A DNA stretch of 64,000 bases from contig NZ_CP009512.1 in the NCBI RefSeq assembly GCF_000970205.1, positions 558,001 through 622,000 on the forward strand, given 5' to 3'. Every line of letters starts with the position of its first letter. Position 1 is the stretch's first letter. Origin of the DNA: Methanosarcina mazei S-6 (lineage in GTDB: Archaea > Halobacteriota > Methanosarcinia > Methanosarcinales > Methanosarcinaceae). The position numbers and the translations under genes are program-made. Below, one piece after another: positions 55,432 to 64,000 of this stretch. Under the pieces are notes generated by a model. The model saw nothing but the letters and a program-made list of their open reading frames with translations, did not search any database and had not been told where the DNA came from.

Positions 55432-56709
55432 TTAGTCCTCTTTTTTAAATGTTTGTGCCCTCCCCGGTCCTACGGAAATATAATTGACAGGGACTTTCAT
55501 GAGCTCTTCCAGCTTCTCAACATAATTTCTGGCATTTTCCGGGAGCTCATTGTAGGCTTTGACCTCTGTCAGTTCTTCTTTCCATCCTGGCAAGTCTTCA
55601 TACACAGGGCTGCATGCCTGGAGGTCTTCCGTAAGTTCCGGAGGATAGTCCAGTTTTTTCCCTTTATACTCATAACCTGTGCAGATCCTTAGAGGGTCAA
55701 GCCCGGTAAGTACGTCCAGTTTCGTAAGGGAAATTTCCGTGTATCCATTGAGAGCAATAGCCTTCTTGAGGAGTGGGAGGTCAAACCAGCCGCATCTTCT
55801 TCCTCTGCCTGTAGTTGTCCCGAATTCTCCTCCGGCTTTCTGTATTCTTTCTCCAAGTTCTCCAATGAGCTCTGTCGGAAGCGGGCCTTCCCCTACTCTG
55901 GTTATATAGGCTTTTACTATGGCAATGACATTGTCCACTCTTGTTGGACCTACCCCGAGGTTTGCACATGCAGAACCTGCAATTGTAGAAGAAGAAGTTA
56001 CGAACTTCTGGGTTCCGTGAATAACGTCGAGATGTGTGCCCTGGGCAGCTTCAGCCATTACATTTTTTCCTTCGTCAAGAGCCTGGTTGATTTCCCTGGA
56101 AACATCAGTAATATAAGCAGCAAACTGCTCTCCCAGTTCCAGGTACCTCTTTATAAGTTCAGGGTCTCTTACGATCCTGGGGTCACCGCCCATTGCTTCA
56201 ATTTCTTTTTCTTTCTGGGGGGCGAGTTCTTCAAGCCTTGCAAGGAAGCGCTCTTTATCCACAAGTTCAGCCATGCGGATCTCGTCTCTTGCCACCTTGT
56301 CAATATAAGCATAACCGATTCCGCGTTTTGTGGTCCCTATTTTTGTTTCCCTTGAAGCTTCTCTGAGGCCGTCAAGCTCTATGTGGTAGGGCATAATAAT
56401 GCTTGTCTTGGCGTCCACTCCCAGCTTTTCCGAATTGACCTTTACTCCGTGCTTTTCAAACATTTCGATTTCTTCAGCTAAAACCTCAGGGTTAAGGACA
56501 ACCCCAGGCCCGATAAGGACCCTGGCATCAAGCAGGATGCCTGAAGGAATCAGGTGCAGTTTGTAGACCTCATCTCCTACCTTTACTGTATGGCCCGCGT
56601 TATTCCCTCCCTGGAAGCGGGCAACAACGTCATAGTCTTTTGCAAGAAGGTCGACAATCTTACCCTTTCCTTCGTCACCGAACTGCGCGCCTGTGATTAT
56701 CGTAAACAT
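55432..56709 (-). CDS. purA: Adenylosuccinate synthetase
   Basis: Protein of 425 residues making adenylosuccinate from IMP, GTP and aspartate in AMP synthesis. Motifs: GAQFGDEGKGKIVD near 7 (catalytic Asp), NNAGHTV near 36, GTTKRGIGYAYIDK near 127, and GTTTGRGRRCGWFDLP near 300. Complete, single gene. Confidence 0.97.
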   Translation of the reverse strand: MFTIITGAQFGDEGKGKIVDLLAKDYDVVARFQGGNNAGHTVKVGDEVYKLHLIPSGILLDARVLIGPGVVLNPEVLAEEIEMFEKHGVKVNSEKLGVDAKTSIIMPYHIELDGLREASRETKIGTTKRGIGYAYIDKVARDEIRMAELVDKERFLARLEELAPQKEKEIEAMGGDPRIVRDPELIKRYLELGEQFAAYITDVSREINQALDEGKNVMAEAAQGTHLDVIHGTQKFVTSSSTIAGSACANLGVGPTRVDNVIAIVKAYITRVGEGPLPTELIGELGERIQKAGGEFGTTTGRGRRCGWFDLPLLKKAIALNGYTEISLTKLDVLTGLDPLRICTGYEYKGKKLDYPPELTEDLQACSPVYEDLPGWKEELTEVKAYNELPENARNYVEKLEELMKVPVNYISVGPGRAQTFKKED

Positions 56710-56837
56710 AAGCCCTGAATCGGGCTTAACCTTAATAAGGTTTTGTCCGGTTTGTTTTACCTTCTTCTCAGCGTATTTTCAACCTGAAATTTCTTCTCAG
56801 TTTCTTTCGAGATCCGGTCTTTTGAACACATGCAAAT

Positions 56838-57197
56838 TTAGAAAAGCACGCCTCTGAAAATAAGCAGGCTGAGGACCATGAGGATTATCGCAAGAATTAT
56901 TGCAGTACTTGCGCTTTCTTTATCGCTTCCAAAGATGATCGGGATAGGACCGAGCATGATAACTCCTCCTCCCTTGATTTCAGGTCTGGCTTTTTCCGCA
57001 TAAGGCTCTTTTTCATTTCCTGTGTACCTGAAAGAGTTTTCCGATTCAGCTTCTTTTCCGTACTCTTTCATTCTTTTTTTGTCTTCAGTTTCACTCTCCG
57101 AACCTCTGCGCAAGCCTGTGGCTATTCCGATTATAAGCATTAAAAACCCGATAAGTATTATGAAAAATCCAGTCAGAACAAGTAAGTTTCCAATCAA
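56838..57197 (-). CDS. TIGR00304 (DUF131) membrane protein, long form
   Basis: Protein of 119 residues with helices at about 2-26 and 93-117, the TIGR00304 motif GGGVIMLGPIPIIFGSDKES near 76, and a charged central loop (RRGSESETEDKKRMKEYGKEAESE). TTG start at 57197 overlaps the stop of the partner gene, so the two are coupled. Function unknown. Confidence 0.85.
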   Translation of the reverse strand: MIGNLLVLTGFFIILIGFLMLIIGIATGLRRGSESETEDKKRMKEYGKEAESENSFRYTGNEKEPYAEKARPEIKGGGVIMLGPIPIIFGSDKESASTAIILAIILMVLSLLIFRGVLF

Positions 57198-57439
57198 CGT
57201 TTAGTCTTCCACAGGAATAGATAGAGAATTGTTACCAGTAATCCTAGCCCCAGCATATTTGTTGTAATTTCTGGTGTGGAACCGAAAACTATCGGAATGG
57301 GTCCGAGCATTATCAATCCGCCCATCTGGGCATTTGAAGGGTGCTGTAACATGGTAAGAACTATGCCTAACAATACTATAATGAAGCCAATAAATGTAAC
57401 TGTTGCGCCTACTCTTAGAAAATCTTCTGATGCACGCAT
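57194..57439 (-). CDS. TIGR00304 (DUF131) membrane protein, short form
   Basis: Protein of 81 residues with helices at about 11-31 and 58-77 and the motif MGGLIMLGPIPIVFGSTPE. Paralogue of the following gene, with which it overlaps by four bases; probably a two-subunit membrane complex. Function unknown. Confidence 0.85.
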   Translation of the reverse strand: MRASEDFLRVGATVTFIGFIIVLLGIVLTMLQHPSNAQMGGLIMLGPIPIVFGSTPEITTNMLGLGLLVTILYLFLWKTKR

Positions 57440-58329
57440 GTGGAATGATATTGTGCTTTTATTATTAAATCTATCCTTTAAATTTTTTATCTCAGTCGAG
57501 AACTTTGCTCTTCTTTTTCAAAACTATACTTCTTTTCTGGAATTTCTGGTTAATTTTTTAAAAAAACGGCGAATTAACAGGCTATTCTTGAGATTTTTAA
57601 TAAGTTAATCTTCTCTATATTTAATCGCATACATTCTTATGTATAAACGTTTATATATGGCCCTCCTCTGGCGGACATGTATGAATAATGCCGCAATTTT
57701 TATTTTTACTCAGGAGTTCCGTTTCTTTATGGAAAAATATAAGGATGCTAAAAAGCGTTAACTACTTGCCTGCAAATTGAAGGAAAAATATATGATTTGA
57801 AAGAAACATAAAAAGATGGGGCGAATACCTGCTGCAAGGTAATTTCCCGGGGTCATCAATGTAATTATTAAAGAAACTTATATGTGCCCATTTTATATTT
57901 ATAGATATATATTTATGTACCTTCCCTTAATATGTTGTATCTCAGTACCCGGCATCTTAATATATACTGTAAACACGATAAGAACCTCTTCAGTTGCATT
58001 TTAACCTTTGATATATGCAGTTCCGTATAAGGCAGGTATATAAATTGTTAAGTTGTCCTAATATAGTATACTTGAGTCAATTGCCTTTTAACCGTTATGT
58101 CTGATAAGTATGTCTGATAACTTTATCCGCAATGTTTCAGACTGCCTGTAGAGGCATCGGTAATGAGGTGCAGTACTTTGTTCGAAATAGCATTTAATCC
58201 TGTTTCGGAATAATATTACAATTCGATCAAATTAATCGAAATATACCGATATCATACCGGTTTAGAGGCCAGCTGGCTTGAAACCGAATAAGCAAAATCA
58301 ATTTTATACGATAAAACAGGTGTTTTCAA
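57440..58329. other. Long intergenic region upstream of pan
   Basis: An 890-bp AT-rich gap. Features seen: several TATA-like boxes (58044, 58301-58309) and a 13-bp direct repeat tatgtctgataag at 58096-58108 and 58109-58121. No ORF with convincing codon use. The box at 58301 is at the right place for a nearly leaderless pan mRNA. Confidence 0.45.
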
Positions 58330-59571
58330 ATGTCAGAAGACAGTGCCATAAGATCCTCTCTGGAAGATATTAAGTCCAGGGTAGAGTTTCAGCTTGAGTG
58401 CGGGGAGATCATCCCGGAGGATGTGAAAACTCTCTTAACAGAGATAGAAATACTCAAGGTCCAGAACGAAAACATGAAGGCACGGCTCCTTGAAGCGAGC
58501 GTAGCTACAGGCAGGCACCTTCAGGAGATAAACAAATTAAAAGCCCATCTGGAGCAGCTTACCGAACCGCCTCTTTTCATTGCAACCATTCTTGAAGTAA
58601 ACGGGGAGATTGCCCTTATCAGGCAGCACGGAAATAACCAGGAAGTCCTCACCCAGATCCCGGAAGAGTGCCTCGGGAAAATAGAGCCCGGGATGAGGGT
58701 TGCTGTAAACGGGGCTTACTCTATCATCTCCATAGTGAGCAGGGCTGCAGATGTGCGGGCTCAGGTTATGGAGCTTATCAACTCTCCGGGCATAGACTAC
58801 AGCATGATCGGAGGGCTGGATGATGTACTTCAGGAAGTCCGTGAAAGCGTGGAACTCCCACTCACCGAGCCCGAACTCTTCGAAGACCTGGGAATCGAGC
58901 CTCCATCCGGAGTTCTTCTCCACGGGGCTCCGGGTACCGGAAAGACCCTTATTGCAAAAGCCATAGCCTCTCAGGCAAAAGCCACCTTTATCAGGATGTC
59001 AGGCTCTGACCTCGTCCAGAAATTCGTTGGAGAAGGTTCAAGGCTTGTCAAGGATATTTTCCAGCTTGCAAGGGACAAGTCTCCAAGTATCCTTTTCATA
59101 GACGAAATCGATGCGGTGGGCAGCATGAGGACCTATGACGGGACAAGCGGCTCGGCAGAGGTAAACAGGACAATGCTCCAGCTCCTTGCCGAGATGGACG
59201 GCTTTGATCCCAAAGGCAACGTAAAGGTAGTTGCTGCAACCAACAGGATTGACCTTCTTGACCCGGCTCTCCTAAGGCCAGGCAGGTTTGACAGGTCGAT
59301 TGAAGTCCCCCTCCCTGATGACAAGGGCAGGATCGAGATCCTGAAGATCCACACCCGAAAGATGAAGCTTGCAGATGATGTGGACTTTGAGAAGCTTGCA
59401 AAGGTCATGTCAGGCAGAAGCGGTGCAGAGATCAGCGTAATTGTCAAGGAAGCCGGAATTTTCGTCCTGCGCAGGCGCGGAAAAGAGATCACCATGGCAG
59501 ATTTCATGAAAGCCTACGACAAGGTCGTAAACGTTCAGGAACCCACAATTCCGCAGGCTATGTTCGTATAA
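58330..59571 (+). CDS. pan: Proteasome-activating nucleotidase PAN
   Basis: AAA ATPase of 413 residues that unfolds substrates for the 20S proteasome. N-terminal coiled coil at about 35-78, OB domain at about 80-145, Walker A GAPGTGKT at 199-206, Walker B ILFIDEID near 257, and the arginine-finger region LLRPGRFDR. The C-terminus is AMFV: the docking HbYX motif (hydrophobic, Tyr, any) here reads Met-Phe-Val, with Phe for Tyr. Confidence 0.96.
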   Translation: MSEDSAIRSSLEDIKSRVEFQLECGEIIPEDVKTLLTEIEILKVQNENMKARLLEASVATGRHLQEINKLKAHLEQLTEPPLFIATILEVNGEIALIRQHGNNQEVLTQIPEECLGKIEPGMRVAVNGAYSIISIVSRAADVRAQVMELINSPGIDYSMIGGLDDVLQEVRESVELPLTEPELFEDLGIEPPSGVLLHGAPGTGKTLIAKAIASQAKATFIRMSGSDLVQKFVGEGSRLVKDIFQLARDKSPSILFIDEIDAVGSMRTYDGTSGSAEVNRTMLQLLAEMDGFDPKGNVKVVAATNRIDLLDPALLRPGRFDRSIEVPLPDDKGRIEILKIHTRKMKLADDVDFEKLAKVMSGRSGAEISVIVKEAGIFVLRRRGKEITMADFMKAYDKVVNVQEPTIPQAMFV

Positions 59572-59720
59572 ATTTGAGAAGCAATTCTTTTTAAACTGCC
59601 GGGAAAAGGCAAATTCCTTCCCGGCTGCTTTAAATTTTTTCTAAAATCAGTCGAAAGGTTTATATTTTATAAATCACTTGAAAGTATGCTGTCTTAGAGG
59701 CAGTGCATAATTAACAGCGT

Positions 59721-59795
59721 GCTCCGATAGTGTAGCTCGGCCAATCATTCAGGACTCTCACTCCTGCGACTGGGGTTCAAATCCCCATCGGAGCA
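59721..59795 (+). tRNA. tRNA-Glu (CUC)
   Basis: Acceptor GCTCCGA 59721-59727 pairs with TCGGAGC 59788-59794. The D-arm region TAGCTCGG follows, then the anticodon stem CAGGA/TCCTG with loop CTCTCAC (anticodon CUC), and the T-arm TGGGGTTCAAATCCCCA. Discriminator A at 59795, and CCA not encoded. A T stretch follows. It sits at the edge of the accessory island. Confidence 0.97.
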
Positions 59796-59927
59796 CTTTT
59801 CCTTTTTTACAGTTTTTTCATAATTCTTTTAGCGCCTTTTGATCTTAATTTAGATTTTGCAGCTGAACTTTAAATAAAGTGTAAATCATTAAATTGATCT
59901 CAGATAAGTAGAATTTAAGAGTGTCAA

Positions 59928-60497
59928 CTATTTGTTTTTAAATATTTTCGTGAAGATCGTTTTTGTGGAATGTATACTCTCTACCCTGACTCCATGAATT
60001 TTAAACATGTTGTCTATCCATATTGTAAGTAATTCGGCAAAAGTGAGGCCAAGGTCGTGGGTTATTGCCAGCTTATAATAACTGCCATAATCTGTATAAT
60101 CTACAGTATCAACCCAGTTAGTTATCTTGAGATTTATAACCAGACCATCTATAACTTCGTTAAGACTACATTCTTCCAGAGATTTCTGAAAGTAGAACTC
60201 GATCGTATATTCTATGATTTTGTTTCGGACAAAAAGCTCACTTAATAGTTCAATATCAGCGGTTTCTATTAATGATTTAAAGGCAGTTTTTTCGATGATA
60301 ACCAGGGATTTTGCCGGTTTAAGGCGCATCCAATATTTCTCTTCTAGGGTTAATTCTGGAATCTGCCTTGAGCCATTTTCTAGACTTTCCAGTGCAAGCT
60401 CCAGGGCTTTTTGCTGCGTTTCAAATTTTTCTGCGTGCTTTTTTAATAATTCCCAGTGTTTCTGCGAGATTGTGGTAGAAATGCGGTGTGTATTCAA
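59928..60497 (-). CDS. Hypothetical protein with possible RHH-like N-terminus
   Basis: Protein of 189 residues. The start (HRISTTISQKHWELLKKHAEKFETQQKALELALESL) resembles a ribbon-helix-helix DNA-binding segment. The rest is unrecognised, with an alpha/beta pattern (LVIIEKTAFKSLIETADIELL; LVINLKITNWVDTVDYTDYGSYYKLAI). AT-rich codons unlike the neighbouring core genes. Ends in TAG; readthrough would add only 12 residues. First gene after the tRNA. Confidence 0.65.
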   Translation of the reverse strand: MNTHRISTTISQKHWELLKKHAEKFETQQKALELALESLENGSRQIPELTLEEKYWMRLKPAKSLVIIEKTAFKSLIETADIELLSELFVRNKIIEYTIEFYFQKSLEECSLNEVIDGLVINLKITNWVDTVDYTDYGSYYKLAITHDLGLTFAELLTIWIDNMFKIHGVRVESIHSTKTIFTKIFKNK

Positions 60498-61002
60498 ATA
60501 TTACCCCCTGTAATTTCATTCTCTTTTCAAATTCTTTGATTTCTATGCGCATATCAAACGTATTCTGCGCATTTTAAACATATATTATTGTATCACCTAT
60601 TTTTACTTACGTATTTTATTCTAGTACAGTGACAGTAAAGAATTACTATGGGATTAACTCTTACTTTTCCCATCCACATATTAAACGAATCATATGCAGC
60701 CTGTACATACGTTATCTGGATAACCTATTTTTACCTGCGTATTTTATTCTAGCTTTGTTCACAGCAAAAAATTGTTGTGGGACGAACGCAGTTTAATTGA
60801 AAATCACGTAATAAACATTCATCCGTGCAAAAGCAAATAGAAAAAGAAAATGAAAAACATTAGGCAAAAGAATTGCTTAGTGGTGGGCATTGTATAGTTG
60901 TGTTAAACTGCTTAGTCTGATAAATAGTGCCAACATAACCAAAAAAGAATACTGGAATTGAATAAAACAGAATTATAAGAAAAATATTTTAGAGGAACCC
61001 AA
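60498..61002. repeat. Intergenic region with a diverged 64-bp direct repeat
   Basis: A 505-bp gap. Two related segments, 60595-60657 and 60723-60786, start acctatttttac, contain gtattttattctag and diverge after. No ORF. Ribosome binding site AGAGG of the next gene at 60991. Confidence 0.6.
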
Positions 61003-61425
61003 ATGACTATGAATGCTGTTCAATTGATTGAAGCTAATACTTATAACGTGAGTGATCCTAAAAAAGAAAACGTTATAATGTATACTCGTAAAGGTCCTAA
61101 TGGTGTGCCAGCAGTTCTTACGATCGAGTTTCCGGACTGTAAAAAGATTTTTAAAGGCGAAGAAATTACTGAAAGCGAGGTGCAAGAACTAGATATGGTA
61201 ACTGTAGATCTGTCTAAACATCAGCCTGGGGCTTCACTTGTTTGTTTATCCCTTCTAATACCGACAGTTTATCTGGAGAATCCGCAAAAAGCTGAGCCAG
61301 TAACAACGTTCTGTATTAAAACAACTAGGAAACCTGGTTCAATAGGTCCTGAATATCATATTGGACAAGATGATTCGTATGAAATAACTGAATTGAATGG
61401 TGAAGCAACATTACTGTTAAAATAA
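61003..61425 (+). CDS. Hypothetical protein, beta-rich
   Basis: Protein of 140 residues with an alternating hydrophobic pattern (NVIMYTRKGPNGVPAVLTIEF; SLVCLSLLIPTVYLE; EYHIGQDDSYEITELNGEATLLLK) suggesting an all-beta sandwich. No signal peptide. AT-rich. No family recognised. AGAGG lies 7 bp upstream of ATG 61003. Lies in the island between tRNA-Glu and the chagasin-like gene. Confidence 0.6.
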   Translation: MTMNAVQLIEANTYNVSDPKKENVIMYTRKGPNGVPAVLTIEFPDCKKIFKGEEITESEVQELDMVTVDLSKHQPGASLVCLSLLIPTVYLENPQKAEPVTTFCIKTTRKPGSIGPEYHIGQDDSYEITELNGEATLLLK

Positions 61426-61731
61426 CTTAGCTAAATGGTAAAGCAAAATCTAAGCGGAATTCATTGATCATCGGTTTAGGGAGAATCGTTCTCAACTGCA
61501 TCAATTTCCACATTTAGGTTTTTTACGTTCCAAACAGTTTCTGTGTTCAACTTTAAAAAAAGAAATGTTTATCCCTAAAAAGTTGTTATTTCGCAACTTC
61601 AAAAACCCGAGTATTTATATTTTAAGCTAAAAATTTTAATGTTTAAAAATCTATTTGAAAAGTTTTGAAGTATCTTATATTATGACATATTAACATGACA
61701 ACTCTCAATTCAGAAAATAGGTGATAAAAAG
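61426..61731. other. AT-rich intergenic region
   Basis: A 306-bp gap rich in A and T with TATA-like stretches (tatattttaagc near 61615; cttatattatgac near 61675) likely serving the 61732 gene. No hairpin or gene seen. Confidence 0.4.
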
Positions 61732-62502
61732 ATGGATCTCAAAGATTTGTTAAACAAAGCGTCAACCTCTTTGAACGGTAAACCAATGGCTGGACTTCTG
61801 TTTAAAAAAGCTCGTATCAATAATGGAAAGGGCAGAGAAGTAGGAGATATTTTAGGTTGGGATTGTATAGTCCGTGCAGAAGATGGAACTTGTTTTTCAT
61901 TTTATGTAGCTCAATCTCATATAGGGATGACAAAGCCAGTACAAATACCATGCCCTCTTGGGATAAGGATCATTTCATCTTACAAAATTGACATTGAAGA
62001 TGCAATTAAAATTCTAAATAAAAAAGATTGTGGAGATACATTTGTAGACGTTGAACTCTCTTGGCCATTGGTACCTGATTGCAATGAACCATATTGGCAC
62101 TTTAGGATGACTCTTGGGAATGAAGTTTTTATCGGTGCAAATTCCGGCACTGGTGGTTGCCACAAATTCAAGGAGCTTTTAAATAACACGCAAAAAATGG
62201 AAATGACTAATACAAAAATTAATGATATAAATATTAAAGTTGGTGAGAGGACAAAAGTTGAACTAGAAGACAATGGTGGATCAACTGGTTATTCTTGGGT
62301 TATTGGTCACAAACCAGATTCTCTCTGGCTCATAGAATCTTATTATATACCTCCTGAAGACCCGATACCGGGTAAACCTGGAACAAGAGTTTTCACATTC
62401 TATGGTGCTGAAAAATGTCAGGATTCAATTCAATTCATTCATGTGCAATTATGGAATAAAGAAAGTGCAGAGATTATAGATTGCGCAGTCAAAATAAGTT
62501 AA
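61732..62502 (+). CDS. PepSY-like plus chagasin-like (I42) protein
   Basis: Protein of 256 residues. Residues 85-140 (IDIEDAIKILNKKDCG...WHFRMTLGNEVFIGANSGTG) resemble a PepSY domain, a fold that binds or inhibits peptidases. Residues 162-245 resemble chagasin-type cysteine-protease inhibitors: GSTGYSW at 183-189 for NPTTGYxW, KPGTRVFTF at 215-223 for the GxGG-region strand, and VQLWNKE at 238-244 at the RPW position. No signal peptide, so it would act in the cytoplasm. Low GC suggests foreign origin. Inhibitor role is inferred from motifs only. Confidence 0.6.
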   Translation: MDLKDLLNKASTSLNGKPMAGLLFKKARINNGKGREVGDILGWDCIVRAEDGTCFSFYVAQSHIGMTKPVQIPCPLGIRIISSYKIDIEDAIKILNKKDCGDTFVDVELSWPLVPDCNEPYWHFRMTLGNEVFIGANSGTGGCHKFKELLNNTQKMEMTNTKINDINIKVGERTKVELEDNGGSTGYSWVIGHKPDSLWLIESYYIPPEDPIPGKPGTRVFTFYGAEKCQDSIQFIHVQLWNKESAEIIDCAVKIS

Positions 62503-62750
62503 TGAGTAAGTATTTTTACAATATTTTCAGGTCTGTTACGAAATAACCTATAAAACATATGAGCTTATTCCAAAATCCATTTTTAATCTCAATTCTCAGA
62601 ATTATTCAGGATTGTTTTCACAATCAGAAGCGCCTGGTAACTTAAAATATGAGACTTAAGAAGCAAATTTTGGGTTTTGGGATAAGCTCTATAAGTAAAC
62701 TTAATCATACATAGATAGTTGCATTTCTCTTTTGAGACGGAATTGAAATA

Positions 62751-63740
62751 ATGAATTCAGGAAATATGCAAGATACTCTGGATCTCGAAAAAAAGCTCCG
62801 CGGCTACCTTTTCGGCACAGCCTGTGCTGATGCTCTCGGCCGCCCCGTAGAACACCTGACCCTTAAGCAGATTAAAGAGAAGTATGGAGAAAAAGGAATC
62901 CTTGAGCTTCCTCCAAACTCTTCCTGGACAGATGATACTCAGTTAATGCTTGTGCTTGCCAGAGGACTTCTTCATGGAGCAGAATTTGAACTTCCTGAGC
63001 TTATGAAACATATAGCGGGAGAGCTTGTCCTTTGGCTGAAAGAGCCTGACCTCGGGGCAGGAGCAACAACAAAAGGTGCAGCTTTAAGTCTTAAGGACGG
63101 AATTCACTGGAGCGAATCCGGACTAAATTCAAAAACCTGCGGAAGCCTCATGCGGGTTGGTATTCTTGGCTTCATCTTCAGTAATGATCCTGATAAATTG
63201 ATTGAAGCTGCTTCCCTTTCCGGCAGAATAACTCATAACCATCCGACAGCAGATGCTGCATCGGTTGCAGGTGCATATGCTGTGAAACTGGCTCTTGACG
63301 GGATAGCTCCCGAAGACATGTTTTTACCTCTTCTCAGGGTAACGGAAGGAATTTCGGATGAATTTACCGAAGCCCTCAAACATTCTTATGAACTTGCTCA
63401 CAGTAACCTGAGCGACGAAGAAGCTCTTCAAAAACTCGGGCAGGGCTGGTATGCGGATGAGACTTTTGCACTTGCTTATTTCTGCATCCTGCGGTATCCT
63501 GATAACTATAAAAAAGCAGTCCAGACCGGAGTGAACATAACAGGAGATTCGGATTCAGTGGGCAGTGTTGCAGGCGGGATTCTCGGGGCAAGGCTTGGGA
63601 TTGAAGCAGTACCGGTTTCCTGGGTTGAATCTCTGAAGGAAAAAGAGATAATTGAGGAAATGGTAGAGCCCCTGATTGAGAAGTATCTTGAAGTTTCCGA
63701 AAACAAACATCAGGTCTCTGAAGACGGGTTTGGAGCCTGA
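62751..63740 (+). CDS. ADP-ribosylglycohydrolase family protein
   Basis: Protein of 329 residues. The dinuclear-metal motifs are SWTDDTQ at 58-64, ITHNHPTADAA near 160 and NITGDSDSVGSVAG near 264. The family removes ADP-ribose from proteins or small molecules; bacterial DraG reactivates nitrogenase, a possible link since Methanosarcina fixes nitrogen, but no nif gene is nearby. ATG 62751; ATG 62766 is an alternative. Back to core-like codon use. Confidence 0.93.
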   Translation: MNSGNMQDTLDLEKKLRGYLFGTACADALGRPVEHLTLKQIKEKYGEKGILELPPNSSWTDDTQLMLVLARGLLHGAEFELPELMKHIAGELVLWLKEPDLGAGATTKGAALSLKDGIHWSESGLNSKTCGSLMRVGILGFIFSNDPDKLIEAASLSGRITHNHPTADAASVAGAYAVKLALDGIAPEDMFLPLLRVTEGISDEFTEALKHSYELAHSNLSDEEALQKLGQGWYADETFALAYFCILRYPDNYKKAVQTGVNITGDSDSVGSVAGGILGARLGIEAVPVSWVESLKEKEIIEEMVEPLIEKYLEVSENKHQVSEDGFGA

Positions 63741-63755
63741 AATTGAGGTTACCAA

Positions 63756-64000
63756 ATGGATTTTTCCGAAAAAGGTGTTTACTGTCTGGTGTTTGAAAAC
63801 CGGGGCTGTGTGGTAGAGGTCGGGAAAAAAGGAACTTTTTCTTTTCCTGAGGGCTTTCATATTTATGTGGGGTCAGCTCTTGGGTCAGGGGGAATGAAGC
63901 GGGTAAAAAGGCATATTGAGCTATCTTTAAAGAAGGATAAAAACCCCAGGTGGCATGTGGATTATCTACACCTGAATCCTTCATTCAAATTGCTGGGGGC
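63756..64000 (+). CDS. DUF123 (GIY-YIG-like) protein, cut by window end
   Basis: ATG 63756 opens a frame that runs to the window edge: MDFSEKGVYCLVFENRG, FPEGFHIYVGSALGSGG and NPRWHVDYLHL are DUF123 motifs (the GSALG and WHVDYL signatures), related to the GIY-YIG nuclease fold. 15 bp after the preceding stop, so probably one operon. Confidence 0.88.
   Translation, partial: MDFSEKGVYCLVFENRGCVVEVGKKGTFSFPEGFHIYVGSALGSGGMKRVKRHIELSLKKDKNPRWHVDYLHLNPSFKLLG

Noticed and set aside
59928-59930. TAG of the 189-residue gene as pyrrolysine
   Set aside because: Only 12 further codons without similarity follow; a normal stop is simpler.

Overview
The window comes from a methanogenic archaeon of the genus Methanosarcina, very probably M. 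mazei or a close relative. I recognise the class II photolyase as the M. mazei protein from memory, not from a search. Other support: archaeal ribosomal and translation genes (L39e, L31e, LX, S19e, aIF6, PAN), methanogen families (DUF356, DUF5350, F390-synthetase-like ligase), AT-rich spacers with archaeal TATA boxes, and two insertion sequences whose transposase reads through an in-frame UAG, as expected where UAG encodes pyrrolysine.

Layout. 0-10 kb: PhnP-like hydrolase, class II photolyase, small membrane proteins, a Bcp peroxiredoxin, then a gene-poor accessory stretch (5.7-7.8 kb) with small ORFs, hairpins, a zinc-finger gene absent from long-ORF lists and a decayed duplicate of the neighbouring gene's 5' end. 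It is followed by a pyrimidine-dimer glycosylase and a three-gene cassette in which an AhpD-like protein lies between two zinc-binding winged-helix regulators. 10-19 kb: F390-synthetase-like ligase, IS66 copy 1, NikR with a candidate autoregulatory dyad, an ArsR regulator and two large membrane proteins of surface or lipid glycosylation. 19-38 kb: aldehyde dehydrogenase, FAD oxidoreductase, P2A-type cation ATPase, CPA2 antiporter, CBS proteins, Agl23-like protein, MoaD-like/MoeA pair, paired fluoride channels, DUF5350, a pyrimidinone-phosphate reductase, UspA and an amidohydrolase. 37.7-49.8 kb: a possible H/ACA-type RNA, the proABC cluster, a large structured intergenic region, IS66 copy 2, a second peroxiredoxin, DUF523-DUF1722, transglutaminase-like and PspC proteins. 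50-57.4 kb (minus strand): conserved archaeal translation and secretion block rps19e-PDCD5-PP-loop, rpl39e-rpl31e-eif6-rplX-pfdA-ftsY, plus purA and a TIGR00304 pair. 58-64 kb: PAN, tRNA-Glu(CUC), and a small island with a chagasin-like protein, ending in ADP-ribosylglycohydrolase and a truncated DUF123 gene.

Main observations: (1) both IS66 copies have exact 8-bp target duplications and the same in-frame UAG between two conserved halves of the transposase; (2) several unannotated structured intergenic regions, notably 44.22-44.56 kb; (3) two genes whose coding similarity starts at an AUA after a good ribosome binding site, with no standard start available; (4) short tandem repeats that have grown from or next to gene ends at many places; (5) a direct repeat whose non-coding leader is identical while its coding part has diverged. 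The window holds no CRISPR array, rRNA or complete prophage that I can see.
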